IMG/VR virus record: IMGVR_UViG_3300036985_000140 | Coordinates: 1 to 25,853 of that record | DNA length: 25,853 nt | Direction: 5' to 3' (one strand) | From: a virus | Shown here: positions 7,919 to 16,576 of the stretch, piece by piece | How the letters are laid out: each line of letters begins with the position of its first letter | Numbering within the stretch: the stretch's first letter is position 1 | The notes under the pieces: model-generated | The model's input: only the letters and a program-made list of their open reading frames with translations | The model's database searches: none | What the model was told of the DNA's origin: nothing | Position numbers and translations under genes: made by a program

Positions 7919-7993
7919 CGAAATGCCAAAATGTGCGAAAATCAATCCGCTGAGTTACGGCATCCAGCGGCCTTCCCCATTAAGGAGTTGTGC
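7919..7993 (+). promoter_or_regulatory. Leader with stem-loop and strong ribosome site before 7994
   Basis: CCGCTG (7947-7952) pairs with CAGCGG (7965-7970) around a 12-base loop. A C-run follows instead of a T-run, so this is not a classic terminator. AAGGAG at 7982-7987 lies six bases before the ATG at 7994. It may set the expression level of the ejection gene block. Confidence 0.4.
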
Positions 7994-8437
7994 ATGACTG
8001 ATTGGCTCAAAGAAAACCTGCAAAGGGTTTTTATGCTGCCTGCGCCAGTCGTGGAATGGCTCATCATGGTTTACGATGCCATTCAGGTGTTTGACGATAT
8101 TGCCGATGGCGATACGGTAGAGCGCAAAGACCTGAATGCGACCATCTGGAACACACTGGTGGGCATCCACCAAAACCAGTTCTTTATAACCAATAGCCAC
8201 CACCTTGTGCCTTTGCTGGCAACAGCAATCATGAAGTGGCAAGCCTCAGACCAAGCAGAGCGTGCAGGCCAAGCCGATGCTAAATCATTTGTTTGGCGTG
8301 CAGGCTATTACGACCTGATTCTGATGGCCGTATCTATTACGCATGGCCCAGGCTTTGCCACAAAGAATGCTCACTTGGTCATGGAGTTATATGGCGAAAA
8401 ATTTGAAGATTACATGAAGGAGTTTGGCAATGCCTGA
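7994..8437 (+). CDS. Hypothetical helical protein before the ejection genes
   Basis: The ATG at 7994 is chosen because of AAGGAG six bases upstream; an earlier in-frame ATG at 7931 would have no such site and would span the stem-loop. The 147-residue product (MTDWLKENLQRVFMLPAPVV...) is mostly helical, with a hydrophobic stretch around PVVEWLIMVYDAIQVF and an acidic C-terminus ending FEDYMKEFGNA. In P22 the gene before gp7 is gp14, a short assembly factor for the ejection proteins. This gene holds the same place, but I see no direct sequence resemblance, so gp14-like function is inferred only from order. Its 3' end overlaps the next ATG. Confidence 0.55.
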   Translation: MTDWLKENLQRVFMLPAPVVEWLIMVYDAIQVFDDIADGDTVERKDLNATIWNTLVGIHQNQFFITNSHHLVPLLATAIMKWQASDQAERAGQADAKSFVWRAGYYDLILMAVSITHGPGFATKNAHLVMELYGEKFEDYMKEFGNA

Positions 8438-9074
8438 TCCAATCACAGCCCTAGTCGTCGGTGGAAGCCAACTTGTCGGAAGTTCACTGCAAGCCAAGGC
8501 AGCAAGCGGTGCTGCCGAAACGCAAGGCGCAGCCGCACAAGCTGGCATTGATGAACAGCGCAGGCAGTTTGATGCCATGCAAGCCTTGCTCAAGCCTTAC
8601 ACCGAGGCAGGAGTGCCAGCACTTGAAGCGCAGCAGGCATTCTTGGGTCTACGAGGCCCAGAAGCAGAGGCTGCGGCTATCGAGCGCATTCGTGGTGGTG
8701 AGACATTCCAAGCACTTGCAGGACAGGGCGAGGAAGCATTACTTCAGCGTGCATCGGCCACTGGTGGCCTGCGTGGTGGGAATATTCAAGGCGCATTAGC
8801 CCAATTCCGGCCACAGTTACTTTCAAGTCTCATTGAGCAGCAATATGGGCGATTAGGTGGGATGACTTCGTTGGGACAACGTTCGGCTGCCGGTGTTGGC
8901 GAAGCAGGAATGGCAACTGGAACTAATATTGGTAATCTACTATCTCAACAAGGCGCGGCTAGTGCAGGAGGTCAACTTGGTGAGGCTAAAGCCTATGGTC
9001 AATTGTTTAACCTACCTGCACAGTTTATCGGTGCGCAAATAGGCGCAGGAAAAACTCCAGGCTTTGGCTTTTGA
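8430..9074 (+). CDS. P22 gp7-like DNA ejection protein
   Basis: Start at ATG 8430, with AAGGAG (8417-8422) seven bases upstream; a TTG two codons earlier would be too close to that site. The 214-residue product is Ala/Gly/Gln-rich and helical: an N-terminal small-residue helix (ITALVVGGSQLVGSSLQAKA), a central Gln/Glu-rich helix with GIDEQRRQFDAMQALLKPY, then RGPEAEAAAIERIRGGETF and a Gly/Ala-rich C-terminus with SLIEQQYGRLGG and LLSQQGAASAGGQL. This pattern is common among gp7-type internal virion proteins, which leave the head with the DNA and help build the channel through the cell envelope. Two larger ejection candidates follow, in the same order 7-20-16 as in P22. Confidence 0.75.
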   Translation: MPDPITALVVGGSQLVGSSLQAKAASGAAETQGAAAQAGIDEQRRQFDAMQALLKPYTEAGVPALEAQQAFLGLRGPEAEAAAIERIRGGETFQALAGQGEEALLQRASATGGLRGGNIQGALAQFRPQLLSSLIEQQYGRLGGMTSLGQRSAAGVGEAGMATGTNIGNLLSQQGAASAGGQLGEAKAYGQLFNLPAQFIGAQIGAGKTPGFGF

Positions 9075-9085
9075 TTGGATAAAAC

Positions 9086-10525
9086 ATGGCAACAATTAAC
9101 CCATTCCAAGGCCCAATCAATTACTCAGTTGATGTGCAAAGCCCATTTGAGGCGGCACTTGGTGGCTTTAAACTTGGCGCTGCTGGAGCAGAAATACAAG
9201 CGCAACAGAAAAAAAATGAGCTTGAGATTAAAGCCGCACAGCAGGCACAACAACGGCAGACTGAACTGGCAGACCTGTTTAAAAATCCAAACGCAACAAG
9301 TGCAGACTATGCACGTGTAGTTGCTTTTTTACCCAAAGACCAAGCCACAATTGTTACGCAGGGTTTTGAAAGAAAAACTAAAGAGCAACAAGATAATGAT
9401 TTGCGAATGGGTGGTCAAGTTTATTCTGCCATCAAGTCAGGGCAGCCTAATATTGCAATACAAATGCTGACAGACCAAGCCGCTGCATTACGCAATAGTG
9501 GTCGTGAAAATGAAGCCAAAGCAGCAGAAGCATCTGCTCAAGCAATTGAGTTAAATCCAACAATGGCACAAGCAACCGTTGGTCTATATATGGCAACTTT
9601 GCCTGGTGGTACTGGGTTTCTTGAGGCAGCAGATAAAGCACTTGCAACGATTAGAGCAGAGGCTAAAGCGCCATCTGAATTGAAAACTTCTGTTGCAAAT
9701 GCAGACAAGGCAGTATCGGATGCAGACAAAGCCTTGTCAGATGCTATTACAGCCCAGGAAACTGCTAGAAATGCACCAGAGAAAGCAAAAGCGGATGCAG
9801 CAAAAGCCACGGCAGACGCACTAAAAGCAAAGGCAGACGCACAAAAAGCAGAGGTTGATGCCAAATATGCAGAAGAGATCACACTTGCAGACCTTAAAAA
9901 GAAAGCCGCTGACCTTGGATTAACAAGTGCTCAAACTGGCTCCGCATTAGCTCAGACTAGAAAACTTGGTGTTGAGACCAAAAAAGCGGTACTTGAATTA
10001 GAAGCATATAAAGCATCGGGTGGAATTGACCCAGCTAAAGCATTTGACCAAGAAGAAAAACTGCGTAAAGAATTCCAACTTCGCAGTAAAGTTTATGGAG
10101 AATTAGGAACTACTTTTTCTAACATCAAATCATCTGCTAATGCAAAAACTGGGCCAGGAGACATTGCTTTAATTACCGGATTCATGAAAATGCTTGACCC
10201 TGGTTCGGTGGTGCGCGAGACTGAATTTGCTACAGCACGAGACACCGCTGGCCTATATACAAGACTTGAAAACAGTCTGAAAAAGGCAGAAAGCGGTCAA
10301 TTCTTGCAGCCAAATCAGCGCGAAGAATTTGTCAATCTGGCTAAACAATATCTTGATTCCGCACAAAAGAAAGCAGGCGACGACAAGAAGGCGCTTAGCG
10401 TGGTGGTAAAGAATTACAAACTTAATCCTGAAAACGTCTTTGGCCCAGAGGTAACTGGTGGTGGTGGTCGTGGTGTAGTAAATCCTCCAACGCCTGGACA
10501 GATTAATGTAACGGTGGACTATTGA
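9086..10525 (+). CDS. gp20-like DNA ejection protein, coiled coil
   Basis: The 479-residue length is close to that of P22 gp20 (471). Residues 1-60 carry FKLGAAGAEIQAQQKKNELE, a helix seen at the N-terminus of many internal virion proteins. About residues 190-290 are an unbroken Ala/Lys/Asp-rich helix with repeating ADKA and DALKAKADAQ motifs, likely a long coiled coil. The end is Gly-rich (VTGGGGRGVVNPPTPG). Sequence identity to gp20 cannot be judged by eye; the assignment rests on length, composition and position between the gp7-like and gp16-like genes. It presumably travels from the head into the periplasm during infection. The Shine-Dalgarno site before ATG 9086 is weak. Confidence 0.65.
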   Translation: MATINPFQGPINYSVDVQSPFEAALGGFKLGAAGAEIQAQQKKNELEIKAAQQAQQRQTELADLFKNPNATSADYARVVAFLPKDQATIVTQGFERKTKEQQDNDLRMGGQVYSAIKSGQPNIAIQMLTDQAAALRNSGRENEAKAAEASAQAIELNPTMAQATVGLYMATLPGGTGFLEAADKALATIRAEAKAPSELKTSVANADKAVSDADKALSDAITAQETARNAPEKAKADAAKATADALKAKADAQKAEVDAKYAEEITLADLKKKAADLGLTSAQTGSALAQTRKLGVETKKAVLELEAYKASGGIDPAKAFDQEEKLRKEFQLRSKVYGELGTTFSNIKSSANAKTGPGDIALITGFMKMLDPGSVVRETEFATARDTAGLYTRLENSLKKAESGQFLQPNQREEFVNLAKQYLDSAQKKAGDDKKALSVVVKNYKLNPENVFGPEVTGGGGRGVVNPPTPGQINVTVDY

Positions 10526-10526
10526 T

Positions 10527-12902
10527 ATGCCCTACTCCATCACAACAAAAGATGGCATCACCATCAATAACATCCCAGACGATGTTGTTCCTGATTCGCC
10601 TGATCTAAAAGCGCGGGTTGCGGCAATTCGTGCGGGTGGTGGTGCAGCAGCCCTTGAGACTCCAGCACAACCACCAAAGATGGGATTCTTGGAGAGCATT
10701 GCAGAATCAATCACTGGCCGACAACGCGCAACACCAGAGACCCAAGCATTGCCCGAATGGGTGAATATGCCAGAACTCAATCAATTGAGTGTGGCTGGTT
10801 TCAAAACAGCACTCGGCACGCTAATGAGCGACCCAAAAGAAACAGTGCAAGTTTTGCAGGCTAACTTCCCTGGCGTTCAGGTTCGACAAGACGCAAAAGG
10901 TAATTACCTAATGCGTTCGTCCCTTGACCAAAAAGAGTACGCAATTACTCCAGGCCTGACATTTGGCGATATTCCTCGGGTTGGTTCAGCAATTCAGGCA
11001 TTTGGCCCTGCTGGTGCAGCAAGAACCATTGCTGGCGCTATAGCCGGTGCTGGCTTAACTCAAGCGGCTATTGAGACAAGTCAAGCACTAACAGGCGGTG
11101 AATTCAACCCTAAAGAAGTTGCACTTGCAGCAGCGACAGGCCCAGCAGGACAGATTTTGCAGCGCGTAGTCCCTCCGGCTGCCCAGGCAGTCAAGCGTAT
11201 GACAGGCCCAGGACGCGCACCAACGCCACCAGCAGGCACATCAATGGGTACAGCAATGGCCCCAGAAGCGCCTCCCACAATGGCAATGCCAGAGGTTGCA
11301 CCAGAAATTCCAGTCGTACCACCAATTGTTCCAGCAGTTACTGCGGTGGCTGAAGAGGAAGTAGGAAAGCTGGTAAAGCAAGCATCAGGCACAGGCTTTG
11401 GTTCGGCTGGCGCACGTGACCGGCTGGCAGACCTTGCTCAAGTCAATGTGGGAGCCAAAGAAGCAGCAGACCGGCTTGGCATTCAATTGCCTGCCGATGT
11501 GTTTAGCGACAATCCACAAGTCCGCGCAGCCGCTGGCCTGACTCGATCAGCCGCAGGCACTGAGGCAGAGGCCGCATGGCGCAACACCGTCACTCAGGCA
11601 GTGGATAAGGCAGATGATGTAATCAAGCAATTCGATGCCACCTTTGTTGAAGGTGCAGTTGCACCTGGAGTAGTCTCGCAAAAGATTAAAGACTCACTTA
11701 TCCAGCAACAAAAAGCATTAGTTCAAGACGCAAAAGTTTTGTACGATGCAGTTGATTTAAAAGTGCCAGAGCAAACACTGGTAACTTTTCCTGCATTAAA
11801 AGAAAAGTTGGCAGAAATCACATCAAGACTAGGTGCAGAAGGTGTTGAAAAAAATACAACACTCAAAATGCTTAACAAAATGGTCAGTGATGCCGATGCT
11901 GGAAAAGTACCTTATGGTCGATTAAAAGAGGAAAAAACTCTGATTGGTGATTCAATTAAGGGTGTGCAAAATGATTATTCAAAAAGCACATCACAAGGTA
12001 GATTAAAAGAAATTTATGGCGCATTGGCAAAAGATCAGCTTGACAATGTTGAAAAGCTAGCAGATGCAGAGGTGCGCCAACAATTACGAAGTGCTAACCT
12101 ATTGACGGCAAAAGAAAAAGCACTCGGCAAGCGCATTGTGAATGCGTTTGGTGAGGATATTGAAGGAAGTTTAGGTTCTAAATTAAGGTCAGCAATTATC
12201 AGTGGCGGTAAAGGTGATACAGGCGACTTCAATCGTTTGTTGAAAGTAGTGCCAGAGGAATTTCGCAAAGAGACGCTGGCAACGGCATTGGCATCAGCTA
12301 CAAGGTCGGCCAGGGGCGCAGAAAAGGGAGGATTCGGATTCTCCGAGTTTGCTGATCTATACCCCAAGCTGCGTGCCAATCCACCAGTCTACAAAACCAT
12401 CGTGGACACGCTAGGCAAAGATTCTGCGGATGTACTGCGCGACCTATATGTGGTTTCTAAGCGCGTCACAGAGGCCAGGGCAAATGTCCTGACCACCGGC
12501 AAGGCAAACCAAGCATTGCTGCAAGGTATGCAGGCCGAAAGCCTAATAGGTAAGGTAATGGAAAGCACACTGTCCAAAGGCGCATTAACTGGTGCAGCAG
12601 CAATGGGTGGCCCTATTGCAGCCGCAGCCACATCAATAATCACCGGAGCTATGACCCAAGGAAACAAGGATTCACTAAAAGCAGCGGGGAAATTGTTTGC
12701 TGATGAAGGATTCCAAAAACTTGCAATTGAAGCTGCAACAAAAGGAACACCAAGCGAAGCTAGTATTCGTCGAGCAGCCATGTCACAATCTTTTCAGAAT
12801 TTTGCAGATGCAGTTAAACTACCGAAAGCATTGGACGCAAGAATTCAATGGTTGCAGGCAGCAACCCAATCCGAGCGCCAATTCGACCAGGAGAATCAAT
12901 AA
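10527..12902 (+). CDS. Large gp16-like DNA ejection protein
   Basis: Third and largest internal protein, 791 residues (P22 gp16 has 609). It begins MPYSITTKDGITINNIPDDV, a start seen on many phage internal proteins. Residues 150-200 hold hydrophobic Ala/Gly-rich helices (GPAGAARTIAGAIAGAGLTQ) that could insert into membrane, residues 230-285 are a Pro/Ala-rich linker, and residues 290-640 are helical with NVGAKEAADRLGIQLPADVF and FDQ-type coils. Around 680-720 a second small-residue hydrophobic patch appears (SKGALTGAAAMGGPIAAAAT). I see no lysozyme or transglycosylase catalytic signature. It begins one base after the previous stop codon, consistent with a coupled ejection operon. Confidence 0.65.
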   Translation: MPYSITTKDGITINNIPDDVVPDSPDLKARVAAIRAGGGAAALETPAQPPKMGFLESIAESITGRQRATPETQALPEWVNMPELNQLSVAGFKTALGTLMSDPKETVQVLQANFPGVQVRQDAKGNYLMRSSLDQKEYAITPGLTFGDIPRVGSAIQAFGPAGAARTIAGAIAGAGLTQAAIETSQALTGGEFNPKEVALAAATGPAGQILQRVVPPAAQAVKRMTGPGRAPTPPAGTSMGTAMAPEAPPTMAMPEVAPEIPVVPPIVPAVTAVAEEEVGKLVKQASGTGFGSAGARDRLADLAQVNVGAKEAADRLGIQLPADVFSDNPQVRAAAGLTRSAAGTEAEAAWRNTVTQAVDKADDVIKQFDATFVEGAVAPGVVSQKIKDSLIQQQKALVQDAKVLYDAVDLKVPEQTLVTFPALKEKLAEITSRLGAEGVEKNTTLKMLNKMVSDADAGKVPYGRLKEEKTLIGDSIKGVQNDYSKSTSQGRLKEIYGALAKDQLDNVEKLADAEVRQQLRSANLLTAKEKALGKRIVNAFGEDIEGSLGSKLRSAIISGGKGDTGDFNRLLKVVPEEFRKETLATALASATRSARGAEKGGFGFSEFADLYPKLRANPPVYKTIVDTLGKDSADVLRDLYVVSKRVTEARANVLTTGKANQALLQGMQAESLIGKVMESTLSKGALTGAAAMGGPIAAAATSIITGAMTQGNKDSLKAAGKLFADEGFQKLAIEAATKGTPSEASIRRAAMSQSFQNFADAVKLPKALDARIQWLQAATQSERQFDQENQ

Positions 12903-15020
12903 ATGTCCGCACTCTCAATTCAAGTCCCATTTCCGGTCTTTCAAGACCGTGATGGACAGCCGCTGGACAATGGCTATGTCTGGATTGGCACTGCCAACCT
13001 AAACCCACAGACCAACCCAGTAGCGACCTTCTATGACGCTGCGCTGACCATTCCAGCAGCACAGCCTCTACGCACGCTCAATGGCTACATTTCACGCGCA
13101 GGAACACCGGCTCAAATCTTTGTTGACGGTGTGAATTTCAGCATCTTGGTGCAGGACAGTAAAGGGACAATGGTCTATAGTTTCCCAGATGGAACTGGTC
13201 TCAGCCCAAATGCTGCCGGTATCATTTATGACCCTGCTGGAACTGGTGCTGTACCAACCACGGTGCAAACTAAGTTGCGTGAGTTTGTAAGCGTTAAAGA
13301 CTTTGGTGCTGTTGGTAACGGTGTTGCAAATGATAGCACTGCTGTCTCTAATGCGTTTAATGCTTCAAATGGAATACGAGTTTTATTTCCATCTGGTGTT
13401 TATAAATTAAATAGTGCAGTTGCTGCTCCTGTAAATTCATCGGCTTACATGGAATACGGTGCTTCTTTTGCTACAAATAAACCGACAAACGTAGACTACA
13501 TTTGGGAATATAAAAACTCAGTTCCTGTTATAGCATTGGCAGCACAAACGCAACATCTTTTTGAACAAAATTCTTACACGATAGATGGTGTCGGTGGATA
13601 TTGGCCTAGCGGCCCCGTTGGTTCATACTTTGGTATCTCTAAAGAATTTGATTCAACTTATGGAAATGGCACAGACAGCCCATACGCAGCCCAATGGCTT
13701 TATGCAGTAAATAACAACTCTACCGCTACCGTTGTTTCTCAAATGAGCATAGCCAGGGCCATAACAAATAATGATTCTGTTTTTGGTCTAAACCCAATCG
13801 TAACAAATGAATCAGGGACAACTGGTGCTAAATTAGTTGGCATGGAGATTGATGTTGAATCGTCTGCTGGAAGCACAATAAGCACTGCGTCTGCGGGTCT
13901 TTACATCAATGTTTTTAACTCAACAAATTCTGGCGCGGTAATGCAAACGGCTGGGCTTGTTGGCGGTAATTTTTCTGATGGCATCGTAATGAACGGCATT
14001 GCGTCAACTGGCGCAGCATTTGCAGACCAAGCCGGTTTGTCTTGCGGTTGGGGTTTAGCTTTAACAAACGGTACTTATGCTCAAGCAGCTATTGAACTTG
14101 GCCCACAAAGAAATCTATCTATTAAAAGCAATGTATCAACTACTAATAACATCTACGCTAACGCCAGTGACAATTTCTTTTTTGACCTTGGCAAAGACAT
14201 TTATTTTTCAAGCCCATCAAGCACACAAGGTGCTCGAATTGCAACTATTCGCAACGTGAATGGAGTAGAAAGCGCAATTTTTAACGTAGTCAGCACTTAT
14301 GGGGCAAGTAGTGCAAATACCGCCGTTGGTGTGGGCACAGATTCGGTCACTTCACGGTCAATCAACGCTGGCGGCACAATCAATGCAAGCGGCGCTGACT
14401 ATGCCGAGTATGAGTACAAAAACAATACCTGTGGTGCGGTCTTAAAAGGCCAAATTATTGGCTTTGATGCGGATGGTAAAGTAACGGACAAGTACGATAG
14501 CGCCGTTTCTTTTGGTGTTAAAACAACCAACCCAAACATAGTTGGTGGCGATACTTGGTTTGAACAAGTTGGCGATGCGCCAGTTGCACCTGAGTACACA
14601 CCGCTTGACATTGAACGCCCAGCGCACCCAAGCCAAACTATCCGCAAATCAAAAGAGCAAGGCGATGCGGAACTTGCAGAATTTAAACAAAAAACCGCCG
14701 AGTACGAAAAGACTTTGAGCGAACATAAAGCGCAGTGGGAGAATACCGTACTTGCATCACATCAAAGTGCCATGAATGTTTACCAAGCCCAACTAGAAAT
14801 GGTCAGGGCTACAGTTGACCGCATATCCTATTGCGGGAAAGTTCCGGTCAATGTAACCGGCGCGGCGGTGGGTGAGTACATTATTCCAATAAAAGACGGT
14901 GATGGCATCAAAGGCGTTTGCGTGGCAAACCCAACTTTTGAGCAATACCGAAATTCAGTAGGTCAGGTGCGAAAAATCCTAAGTGATGGTCGCGCTGAAA
15001 TAGTTGTAAAGGCAATTTAA
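12903..15020 (+). CDS. Tailspike with P22-type head-binding domain and G2/IMC-like C-terminus
   Basis: 705-residue receptor-binding protein. Residues 1-105 match the P22 tailspike head-binding domain: PFPVFQDRDGQPLDNGYVWI near the start, a turn containing NPVATFYD, and QPLRTLNGYISRAGTPAQIF, comparable to the P22 [20 protein letters not shown]. Residues 129-145 (VSVKDFGAVGNGVANDS) are the usual opening of a pectate-lyase-like right-handed beta helix, which continues to about 480. From residue 497 (GADYAEYEY) the sequence resembles the Peptidase_G2/intramolecular chaperone family, which trimerises fibres and cuts itself off, with GFDADGKV, SFGVKTTNPNIVGGDTW and a C-terminal GKVPVNVTGAAVGEYIIP. 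A Lys/Glu/Gln-rich coiled coil (about 580-640) is inserted. AGGAGA precedes the ATG. The glycan substrate cannot be told. Confidence 0.85.
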   Translation: MSALSIQVPFPVFQDRDGQPLDNGYVWIGTANLNPQTNPVATFYDAALTIPAAQPLRTLNGYISRAGTPAQIFVDGVNFSILVQDSKGTMVYSFPDGTGLSPNAAGIIYDPAGTGAVPTTVQTKLREFVSVKDFGAVGNGVANDSTAVSNAFNASNGIRVLFPSGVYKLNSAVAAPVNSSAYMEYGASFATNKPTNVDYIWEYKNSVPVIALAAQTQHLFEQNSYTIDGVGGYWPSGPVGSYFGISKEFDSTYGNGTDSPYAAQWLYAVNNNSTATVVSQMSIARAITNNDSVFGLNPIVTNESGTTGAKLVGMEIDVESSAGSTISTASAGLYINVFNSTNSGAVMQTAGLVGGNFSDGIVMNGIASTGAAFADQAGLSCGWGLALTNGTYAQAAIELGPQRNLSIKSNVSTTNNIYANASDNFFFDLGKDIYFSSPSSTQGARIATIRNVNGVESAIFNVVSTYGASSANTAVGVGTDSVTSRSINAGGTINASGADYAEYEYKNNTCGAVLKGQIIGFDADGKVTDKYDSAVSFGVKTTNPNIVGGDTWFEQVGDAPVAPEYTPLDIERPAHPSQTIRKSKEQGDAELAEFKQKTAEYEKTLSEHKAQWENTVLASHQSAMNVYQAQLEMVRATVDRISYCGKVPVNVTGAAVGEYIIPIKDGDGIKGVCVANPTFEQYRNSVGQVRKILSDGRAEIVVKAI

Positions 15021-15022
15021 TT

Positions 15023-15856
15023 ATGGCAGATACCAAAATCTCGGCGCTTACTTCCGCAACAACCCCGTTAGCGGGTACGGAAGTTTTGCCCATTGTTCAA
15101 TCAAGTACCACGGTAAAAGTTTCCGTTGCTAACTTAACCGCAGGCCGAGCGGTAAGTATGTTGTCTGGGACAATTTCATCCGGCAATTTAGAGTTTAGCA
15201 CCACTGGACAACGTATTACTGGTGACTTTAATAACGGCACTGTTACTAACCGTGTCTTATTTCAAAATAGCACAGTTAATGACAACACCATTGTTGGTGC
15301 GCTGCCTAATGGGACTGCTACTATTTCTGGATTTGTTGCCTATGCGTTGTCTACTGCTGCGAATAGTTCTACATTAGATTTACTTGTCAGGAATGATGCG
15401 GCAAATGCTGTTCAGATACGATCTAATCGTCAAGGAACAGGGACGTTTTTGCCGATGCAATTTTTTACTAGCGGCGGTAAAAAATTTGAGATTGACACTA
15501 GCGGAAATGCAACTGTAACAACCGCAGCCGGTTTGGGCTACAGCACAGGCGCTGGTGGTACTGTTACACAGGCAACAAGCCGAACAACCGGCGTAACTTT
15601 AAACAAGCCTACTGGCGCTATCACCATGTTTTCTGACTTGGGGTCTGCTGTAGCGGCAACATTTACAGTAACTAATAGCTTGGTTGCGGCGACTGATACC
15701 ATCCTTTTGAGCCAACAATCAGGAACAAATCTTTATGTTTTGTTGGTTACGGCGGTCGCGGCGGGTAGCTTTAACATCACGTTTTACACAACTGGCGGCG
15801 TTGCAACTGATGCGCCGGTAATCAACTTTTCGCTAATCAAAGGAGCAACATCATGA
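15023..15856 (+). CDS. Second tail fibre protein sharing a C-terminal module
   Basis: 277 residues, starting two bases after the tailspike stop. Residues 1-45 (MADTKISALTSATTPLAGTE, then VLPIVQSSTTVKVSVANL) are a particle-attachment leader found on many phage fibres. Residues 60-165 are beta-rich. Residues 170-277 (GLGYSTGAGGTVTQATS, TTGVTLNKPTG, then alternating strands) align by eye with residues 283-394 of the fibre at 2985-4169 (GKQGYATGSGGVVTQLTS, ATGVTLSKSTG). The shared part is probably a trimeric tip or folding unit. Placement next to the tailspike suggests that both assemble at the tail. The ribosome site is weak (AAGG about ten bases upstream), so coupling to the tailspike gene is likely. 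Confidence 0.75.
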   Translation: MADTKISALTSATTPLAGTEVLPIVQSSTTVKVSVANLTAGRAVSMLSGTISSGNLEFSTTGQRITGDFNNGTVTNRVLFQNSTVNDNTIVGALPNGTATISGFVAYALSTAANSSTLDLLVRNDAANAVQIRSNRQGTGTFLPMQFFTSGGKKFEIDTSGNATVTTAAGLGYSTGAGGTVTQATSRTTGVTLNKPTGAITMFSDLGSAVAATFTVTNSLVAATDTILLSQQSGTNLYVLLVTAVAAGSFNITFYTTGGVATDAPVINFSLIKGATS

Positions 15857-16038
15857 GTTATTTAGCAGCAGTGTGTCACGACATTAAATCCAACACCTTA
15901 GAAGCCACATGGCTAGAGGAAACGGAAACGGAACTCAAGCGAGTAAAGTGCCGCAACTACAGCGCAGAACAAAAGGACGAGTTCCTTTCTGACTGTGGTG
16001 CAGACGGGCAAAAATACGCCGATTTAGCGGGGTGGTGA
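15853..16038 (+). CDS. Hypothetical 61-residue protein after fibre gene
   Basis: Overlaps the fibre stop codon by ATGA. The product starts MSYLAAVCHDIKSNTLEATW and ends SDCGADGQKYADLAGW. It is acidic with a helical C-terminal half (YSAEQKDEFLSDCGADGQKY). AAAGGAG lies just before the ATG (15839-15845). Short proteins of this kind often follow fibre genes in environmental phages. Their role is unknown; a fibre chaperone is one possibility from position only. Confidence 0.6.
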   Translation: MSYLAAVCHDIKSNTLEATWLEETETELKRVKCRNYSAEQKDEFLSDCGADGQKYADLAGW

Positions 16039-16042
16039 AAAA

Positions 16043-16213
16043 ATGTTAAAAGCAGTCAGAGCATCTATAACAAGTGGCGTGTTAAGTTATATTGCTTCAC
16101 GCCCTAAAGTCGTTCCGCTTTCAAGTCAAAGTCCAACACAAAGTGTTCTTTTACTTGAAGATGGTGGATTTTTGTTGCAAGAAAATGGCGACGAAATTCT
16201 TTTAGAAAACTAA
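16043..16213 (+). CDS. 56-residue protein with repeated acidic strand motif
   Basis: Encodes MLKAVRASITSGVLSYIASR followed by a Ser/Thr/Gln spacer and a C-terminal segment with three similar short units, LLLEDGG, FLLQENGD and EILLEN. These read as successive strands joined by acidic Gly/Asn turns. The N-terminus is a short amphipathic helix. Comparable LLLEDG repeats occur at the ends of small proteins in freshwater phages, with unknown function. The gene begins four bases after the previous stop codon (GGTGGTGAAAAAATG) and is followed by AAGGA ahead of the next gene. Confidence 0.55.
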   Translation: MLKAVRASITSGVLSYIASRPKVVPLSSQSPTQSVLLLEDGGFLLQENGDEILLEN

Positions 16214-16222
16214 GGAAAAATA

Positions 16223-16576
16223 ATGGCAAATAATTCACAAATCGCATTTGCACCTCTTGGCGAAACCGTTGTAGTTGCTGCGGCAGCTGTTGCCCCTACG
16301 GGCGTTCAGGCGCTGGTTAGCGGCAGACTAGACGCACAGGGTACGGGCCAGTATCGAATCATCAATAACAGCGCTTTAACGGTGTTTCTGGGTGTTGGAA
16401 CGACTGCGGCGCTGGCTACGGCAAACGCTGTTGCGCCAATAGCAGGAGACCCAAGTCCGGCCATCGTGTTAGTGCCTGGTGCGGTGGAGATTCTGCGCTT
16501 TGCTCGTACATCGTACTTTAGTGGCCTTGCATCGGCAGCGGCTACTGTCTACATTGTGCAGGGCGAAGGCATCTAA
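16223..16576 (+). CDS. Hypothetical beta-rich protein upstream of lysis genes
   Basis: A 117-residue Ala/Val/Thr-rich protein, starting MANNSQIAFAPLGETVVVAA and reading as a beta sandwich (QYRIINNSALTVFLGVGTTA). No membrane anchor is evident despite the hydrophobic character, because Gly, Thr and Pro break every stretch. It has AAGGA seven bases upstream and ends one base before the lysis cassette. It probably belongs to the virion, like other small beta proteins in this late block, but this is inference. Confidence 0.6.
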   Translation: MANNSQIAFAPLGETVVVAAAAVAPTGVQALVSGRLDAQGTGQYRIINNSALTVFLGVGTTAALATANAVAPIAGDPSPAIVLVPGAVEILRFARTSYFSGLASAAATVYIVQGEGI

